A DNA stretch of 64,000 bases. It comes from G963422565 sp963422565. Its GTDB lineage: Bacteria > Pseudomonadota > Alphaproteobacteria > MPNO01. Position numbers and translations under genes: made by a program. Location: contig OY730228.1 of NCBI GenBank assembly GCA_963422565.1, positions 2,294,001-2,358,000 on the forward strand, read 5' to 3'. The notes under the pieces were generated by a model. It was not told the origin of the DNA. It ran no database searches and was given only the letters and a program-made list of their open reading frames with translations. Shown here in pieces: positions 60,491 through 64,000 of the stretch. Numbering within the stretch: position 1 is the stretch's first letter; each line of letters begins with the position of its first letter.

Positions 60491-60952
60491 ATGACCGAAC
60501 TCGATGGCGAACATTCCGGCGCATCCCGCGTCCCGTACGGCTTCTTCCTCGAGGATCTCGCGGAAGGGATGACGGCGGCCGGCGCCAAGACCATCACCGA
60601 GGACGACGTGATGCGGTTCGCCGACGTCTCCGGCGACCGCAACCCGCTCCATCTCGACGAGGAGTACGCGTCCGGGACCCGGTTCTGCGGGCGGATCGTC
60701 CATGGCATGCTGGGCGCCGGGCTGATCTCGGGCGTGCTCGCCATGCAGCTCCCGGGCCCGGGAGCGATCTATGTCAACCAGAGCCTGCGTTTCGCCGCCC
60801 CGGTCCGGGTCGGCGACGAGGTGACGGTGCGGGTCACGATCACCGGTATCGACCGTCCCCGGAAGCGGGTCACCATGACCACCATCTGCCGGGTCGGCGA
60901 CCGGGTGGTGATCGACGGCGAGGCCGAGCTGGTGGTCCCCGCCCGCGCCTGA
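60491..60952 (+). CDS. MaoC-like (R)-specific enoyl-CoA hydratase
   Basis: This 153-residue hot-dog-fold protein has the catalytic pair Asp49 and His54 in ADVSGDRNPLHLDEEYA and the hydratase block GRIVHGMLGAGLISGVLA. It would hydrate trans-2-enoyl-CoA to the (R)-3-hydroxy form, feeding lipid breakdown or polyhydroxyalkanoate synthesis. It is a single gene between tRNA-Arg and a convergent UbiD-family gene. Confidence 0.9.
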   Translation: MTELDGEHSGASRVPYGFFLEDLAEGMTAAGAKTITEDDVMRFADVSGDRNPLHLDEEYASGTRFCGRIVHGMLGAGLISGVLAMQLPGPGAIYVNQSLRFAAPVRVGDEVTVRVTITGIDRPRKRVTMTTICRVGDRVVIDGEAELVVPARA

Positions 60953-61108
60953 CCGTCGGCGCCCACCGGGGCGCGTATGCCGGGCGCCTGCTTCGAGGTC
61001 GGCCTGCCTGCCGGCGGCGCGGAAGGCGGACGGCCCGGACCGTTCGGAGATCGGCTTGAGGAGGCCTTCGCGCGCCGCCCCGACGCGCGCGAGTTCGAGG
61101 CCGCGCTC

Positions 61109-62719
61109 TCAGGTCCCCTCGTTGGGGTCGTGGTAGAGGGGGCCGACGACAGCGGTCTCGCCGGCGGTCCCGCGCGCCAGACGGTAGCGGCCGTCGCGGT
61201 CGCGGCCGAGCCTGCCGTCCTCGCGCAGCGCATCGAGCGCGCAGGCGACCTCCCGCCCGTCCGTGCTGCCGAGGGCGTCCACCAGCTCGGCATAGAACAT
61301 CGGCCCGGCGTCGAGCGCCTGCGCGACCGTCTGGAAGCGGGCGGCGGCGTCGAAGCGCCTGGCCGCCGCGCGGGTCAGCGGAACCTCGCCGTCGCGGCCG
61401 AACGGCCTCGTGCAGTCGAACCCGGCCTTGGCGCCGGTGCGGCGGCCCTGCAGCGAGGGGTCCATGGTCATGCCCATGATGCCGGTCAGCATCACGATGT
61501 CCCGGTCGGCCTGGAACCGGGTGCCGAACGCCCAGGCGACCTGGCTCTCGTCGCGGATATCTATGTCGTCGTCGAACACCCAGACATGCTTGAGCGGGCG
61601 GATGCCGCCGAACAGGGCGGCGATGGCGCTGCGCGCCTCGCCGAAGACGGTCTGGGCGATCGACACCCGGAGCGCGTTGGCGCCGCCCGCCGACGGGATC
61701 AGATGGACGGCGACCGGGCGGCGCACCGCGGCGCGGAGTATGCGCATCGCCTCGGCTTCGTGGCGGAGGGCGCCGATGCAGGCCGAGTCGCACTGGTCGA
61801 GCACGAAGGCCGAGCCGTGCTGCAGCGTCTGGTGCATCGCGTCGCGCCGCATCGCGACCGCGGTGCAGGTGAAGACCGGGTCCATATGGATGGCGCCGTA
61901 ATAGCCCATATACTCGCCGTAAGGCCCCTCCGGCTCGACATAGCCGCGCGCGTCGAGATAGCCTTCGAGAACCATCTCGACATCGGCCGGGACGCGGATG
62001 TCGTTGGTCAGCCCCTTGACCACCGGGACCGGCGCGCCGCGAAACGCCCCGACCAGCCCGAGCTCGTCGCCCGGCCGGCGGGTCGTCGCCGCGAAGAAGT
62101 CGAGCGGGTGGCTGCCGACGGCGAAGGAGATCGGCAGGCGCTCGCCGCGCGCCACGCAGCCCTGGTAGATGCGCTTGAGGTCGGACGGCGCGGTCACGTT
62201 GGTCCCTGCCTGGCGGCGGTTGCGCAGCGACAGCCGGCGGCTCCCGACATTGGTGCGCCCGGTCGCCGGATCGACGCTGTAGTCGATCGCGGCGCTGATA
62301 TAGCAACTCCCGTCGAGGCCGTGATGCGGGTAGAAAGGGAGCCGGGCGAGATCGATCTCCTCGCCGGTCATCGCGACCTCGTGAACGGGAGCCTCGTCGG
62401 AGGGGACCTCGAAGACCGGCTGCGGCGTCGCCAGCCGCTTGTGGTATTCGTCGTATGCGCCGGCATGGCCGGTGCCGAAGGCGGCCGCGAGCCGTGCCCG
62501 ACCGGCGGCGATCTTGGCGGCCAGCTCGACTCCTTCCGGCCCGGCGCTCCTGAACAGCACCGCCTTGGGCGTCTCCTCGATAATCGCCGCCAGCCCGGTC
62601 AGCGGCACCGGTTCGTCGTGGATCTCGACCTCGTCGATCTCGATCAGCCGGTCGACGAAGCGGCGAAGCCGGAAGCTCTCGAAGTCCGGCTCCGCGCGCG
62701 TCCCGGTCGCTGCCGCCAT
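61109..62719 (-). CDS. UbiD-family decarboxylase (second, divergent)
   Basis: This 536-residue UbiD-family protein is longer than the one at 47.7 kb and clearly not a recent copy. Landmarks are TGEEIDLARLPFYPHH, RTNVGSRRLSLRNRRQAGTN in the prenyl-FMN site region, EPEGPYGEYMGYYG, and VFDDDIDIRDESQVAWAF. An N-terminal extension of about 20 residues precedes the family start. The ATG at 62719 is chosen because the frame further upstream lacks homology. It probably acts on a different acid from the first UbiD. Confidence 0.88.
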   Translation of the reverse strand: MAAATGTRAEPDFESFRLRRFVDRLIEIDEVEIHDEPVPLTGLAAIIEETPKAVLFRSAGPEGVELAAKIAAGRARLAAAFGTGHAGAYDEYHKRLATPQPVFEVPSDEAPVHEVAMTGEEIDLARLPFYPHHGLDGSCYISAAIDYSVDPATGRTNVGSRRLSLRNRRQAGTNVTAPSDLKRIYQGCVARGERLPISFAVGSHPLDFFAATTRRPGDELGLVGAFRGAPVPVVKGLTNDIRVPADVEMVLEGYLDARGYVEPEGPYGEYMGYYGAIHMDPVFTCTAVAMRRDAMHQTLQHGSAFVLDQCDSACIGALRHEAEAMRILRAAVRRPVAVHLIPSAGGANALRVSIAQTVFGEARSAIAALFGGIRPLKHVWVFDDDIDIRDESQVAWAFGTRFQADRDIVMLTGIMGMTMDPSLQGRRTGAKAGFDCTRPFGRDGEVPLTRAAARRFDAAARFQTVAQALDAGPMFYAELVDALGSTDGREVACALDALREDGRLGRDRDGRYRLARGTAGETAVVGPLYHDPNEGT

Positions 62720-62839
62720 CTCCGCCTCCGCCTGCCGCGCTCCAGCCCGGCGATTATCGCCCGCCCGGCGGGCGCGGCAACCGCGCCGCCGCGCCCGCAT
62801 TGGCCCGCGTTTCGAGAACCGCGACCGGCAGGCGGGAAG

Positions 62840-62880
62840 ACCCCTCCCCCCGCCCCCTATTTCGCGGGGAGGGGGTTTCC
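62840..62880 (+). terminator. Terminator-like hairpin
   Basis: CCCCTCCCCCCGC pairs with GCGGGGAGGGGG around a short A+T loop, followed by TTTCC. It has terminator shape but no plus-strand gene directly upstream, so it may instead be a repeat-type hairpin. Confidence 0.35.
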
Positions 62881-62997
62881 GACGAAGCCCGGCCGCTGGG
62901 CCGCCGGCACGGGGATTGCCGATGCGGGGGCGACTCCTCGCGTCGCCCCGGCTCCGGGACCGTCGCGGCGCGGGGCGCGACCCGCCGGCGGCCGGAT

Positions 62998-63181
62998 AGA
63001 CCGCTTCCCCATCGTCTCGATCGAGGACCCGCTCGTCGAGGACGATCTCGACGGGCTCGCCGCCTTCACCCGCGATCACGGCGGCAGCGCCGTCGGGCTG
63101 GTCGGGTTCGGCGCGGTGCCGCTCGCCCCGGCGCTGGCGGCGCTTGGCGCGCGGCTGCTCTACACCGTGCGCGGCGCCTGA
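62998..63181 (+). pseudogene. Enolase-like fragment
   Basis: About 60 codons open with FPIVSIEDPLVEDDLDG, which closely matches the conserved metal-site block of phosphopyruvate hydratase (enolase). The family's flanking sequence, such as the following VGDD motif, is absent. It is either a decayed fragment or a chance match. Confidence 0.3.
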
Positions 63182-63323
63182 ACCGCGCTCTCTGCGCTTC
63201 CCGCGTCTTTGGCGGCCCGCCCCGCTCGCGGCGGACCATGGTCCTCTGATGCGTTCCGCCCCGATGCGGTTCAATCGCGCCATGACGGTCCCCGACCGCA
63301 TCCCCGCTGCCCGGAGTTCTGCG

Positions 63324-64000
63324 ATGAGCGCTCTCGACGGATGGATCGACATTTTTCGCACCGGCGCCCATCGCGACTCCGGGGGGCGGGTGCGGCGCTG
63401 GAGCGCCGAGGATCTCGATCGGCTGGTCGCCGGGCTCGGGCGCGGCGACCCGGTGCCTGTGGTCGTCGGCCACCCCGAGGCGGACGCTCCGGCCTTCGGC
63501 CGGGTCGCCGGTCTCCGGCGGGTCGGCGACCGGCTTCAGGCGCGGCTGGCCGATCTCGATCCCGGGTTCCGCATCGCGGTCGCCGCCGGGCGCTATTCCG
63601 GCCGGTCGGTGGCGCTCGAGGCCGACGGGGCGGGCGGCTTCCGGCTGCGCCATCTGGGCTTCCTCGGCGGCCGGGCGCCGGCGGTCTCGGGTCTCGCGCC
63701 GAGCCGCTTCGCCGCGCCGCCGGCCGGGCTCGCCGCCGTCTACGCCTTCGCGGCGGGCGATTGGCGCCCGGCGGGGGACGAAACCGACAGCAGGGAGGAC
63801 GACTCCATGACCGAGGCCAAGCCAGGATCCGGCACGGGATCCGAAACGGCGCCCGCCGCCGAGCTCGACGCGGCGCGTGCGCAGATCGCGGCCGAACGCC
63901 GGGCGCTCGCCCGCGACCGGGCCGAGTTCGCCGCCGCGGCGCGCCGCCGCGCCGCCGAGGCCGCGCTCGCCCCGCACATCTCGGCGGGTCGGGTGCTGCC
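63324..64000 (+). CDS. Mu-type phage head protease/scaffold (3' end off window)
   Basis: The first 225 codons of a Mu gpI-like protease. WIDIFRTGAHRDSGGRVRRW opens the domain. VPVVVGHPEADAPAFGRV holds the conserved VGHP motif. YSGRSVALEADG and LRHLGFLGGRAPAVSGL complete the usual family pattern. After about residue 160 a charged scaffold-like region begins (EDDSMTEAKPG, then long Arg/Ala helices). It cleaves head proteins during capsid maturation in Mu-like phages. It is the gene class expected soon after the portal at 28.9 kb, yet it lies about 34 kb away. The frame is open to the window edge. Confidence 0.8.
   Translation, partial: MSALDGWIDIFRTGAHRDSGGRVRRWSAEDLDRLVAGLGRGDPVPVVVGHPEADAPAFGRVAGLRRVGDRLQARLADLDPGFRIAVAAGRYSGRSVALEADGAGGFRLRHLGFLGGRAPAVSGLAPSRFAAPPAGLAAVYAFAAGDWRPAGDETDSREDDSMTEAKPGSGTGSETAPAAELDAARAQIAAERRALARDRAEFAAAARRRAAEAALAPHISAGRVL

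Larger units (their letters stand above)
62720..63323. other. Largely non-coding stretch before the phage protease gene
   Basis: No intact gene. It contains a hairpin (62840-62880) and a possible enolase-like fragment (62998-63181). The left border of the second phage module must lie here but no att-like repeat was spotted. Confidence 0.5.

Overview
The window is about 70% G+C and densely coded, and it looks like the chromosome of an alphaproteobacterium, probably a Rhodospirillales-like lineage (the order is inference). The evidence is a perfect alphaproteobacterial LexA box (GAAC-N7-GAAC) upstream of recA, the erpA/xth/dgt/argS/SPOR/nagZ/scpA/scpB neighbourhood, two TRAP transporters, and a respiratory formate dehydrogenase locus with DUF3305/DUF3306/FdhX/TorD accessory genes. 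No rRNA genes or CRISPR arrays were seen. There are two tRNAs: Val-GAC and Arg-CCT.

Layout. 0-19 kb: a truncated cytochrome c' gene; a hydantoinase pair (hyuA-hyuB) converging on a dctP/dctQM/ridA TRAP operon; fhs; tRNA-Val; a DapA-like/GNAT/epimerase cluster; recA with its SOS box; then a VOC protein, a GST, a luciferase-like monooxygenase and an aminotransferase. 18.7-22.3 kb: the 3' remnant of a DUF1998 helicase-type gene, next to a complete 2,382-bp IS1-type element with 22-bp perfect inverted repeats, an 8-bp target duplication and three passenger genes. 22.7-28.9 kb: a tightly overlapping Mu-like phage module (repressor, Cro/Ner-like protein, Gam-like protein, Mor, lysozyme, holin, DUF2730, DUF3486, large terminase, portal) without transposase or integrase. 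It stops after the portal gene. The next Mu-type late gene, the head protease, appears alone at the right edge (63.3-64 kb), about 34 kb away, with ordinary chromosomal genes between. 29-33 kb: an SDR and a second TRAP transporter (P-Q-M).

33-42 kb: a periplasmic formate dehydrogenase operon. Its distal end carries a WD40-cytochrome c fusion, a tiny membrane protein and a ferritin-like protein. Together with fhs at 8.7 kb it gives the cell two routes for formate, oxidation into the quinone pool and activation to formyl-THF. 42-46 kb: an island of IS256 and IS3 remnants, two copies of a 77-bp repeat, an A+T-rich Mrr-like endonuclease gene and a RelBE-type toxin-antitoxin pair. 46-63 kb: mostly conserved chromosomal genes, including two UbiD-family decarboxylases, ErpA, Xth, Dgt, ArgS, a SPOR protein, NagZ, an M50 protease, ScpA/ScpB and a ferric-iron-type ABC transporter (two-domain permease plus ATPase) with a Fur-like palindrome and a decamer tandem repeat upstream.

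The most interesting items are the split Mu-like phage modules, which could be a domesticated, gene-transfer-agent-like system, and the IS1-type element that carries a Cys-rich secreted protein as cargo.
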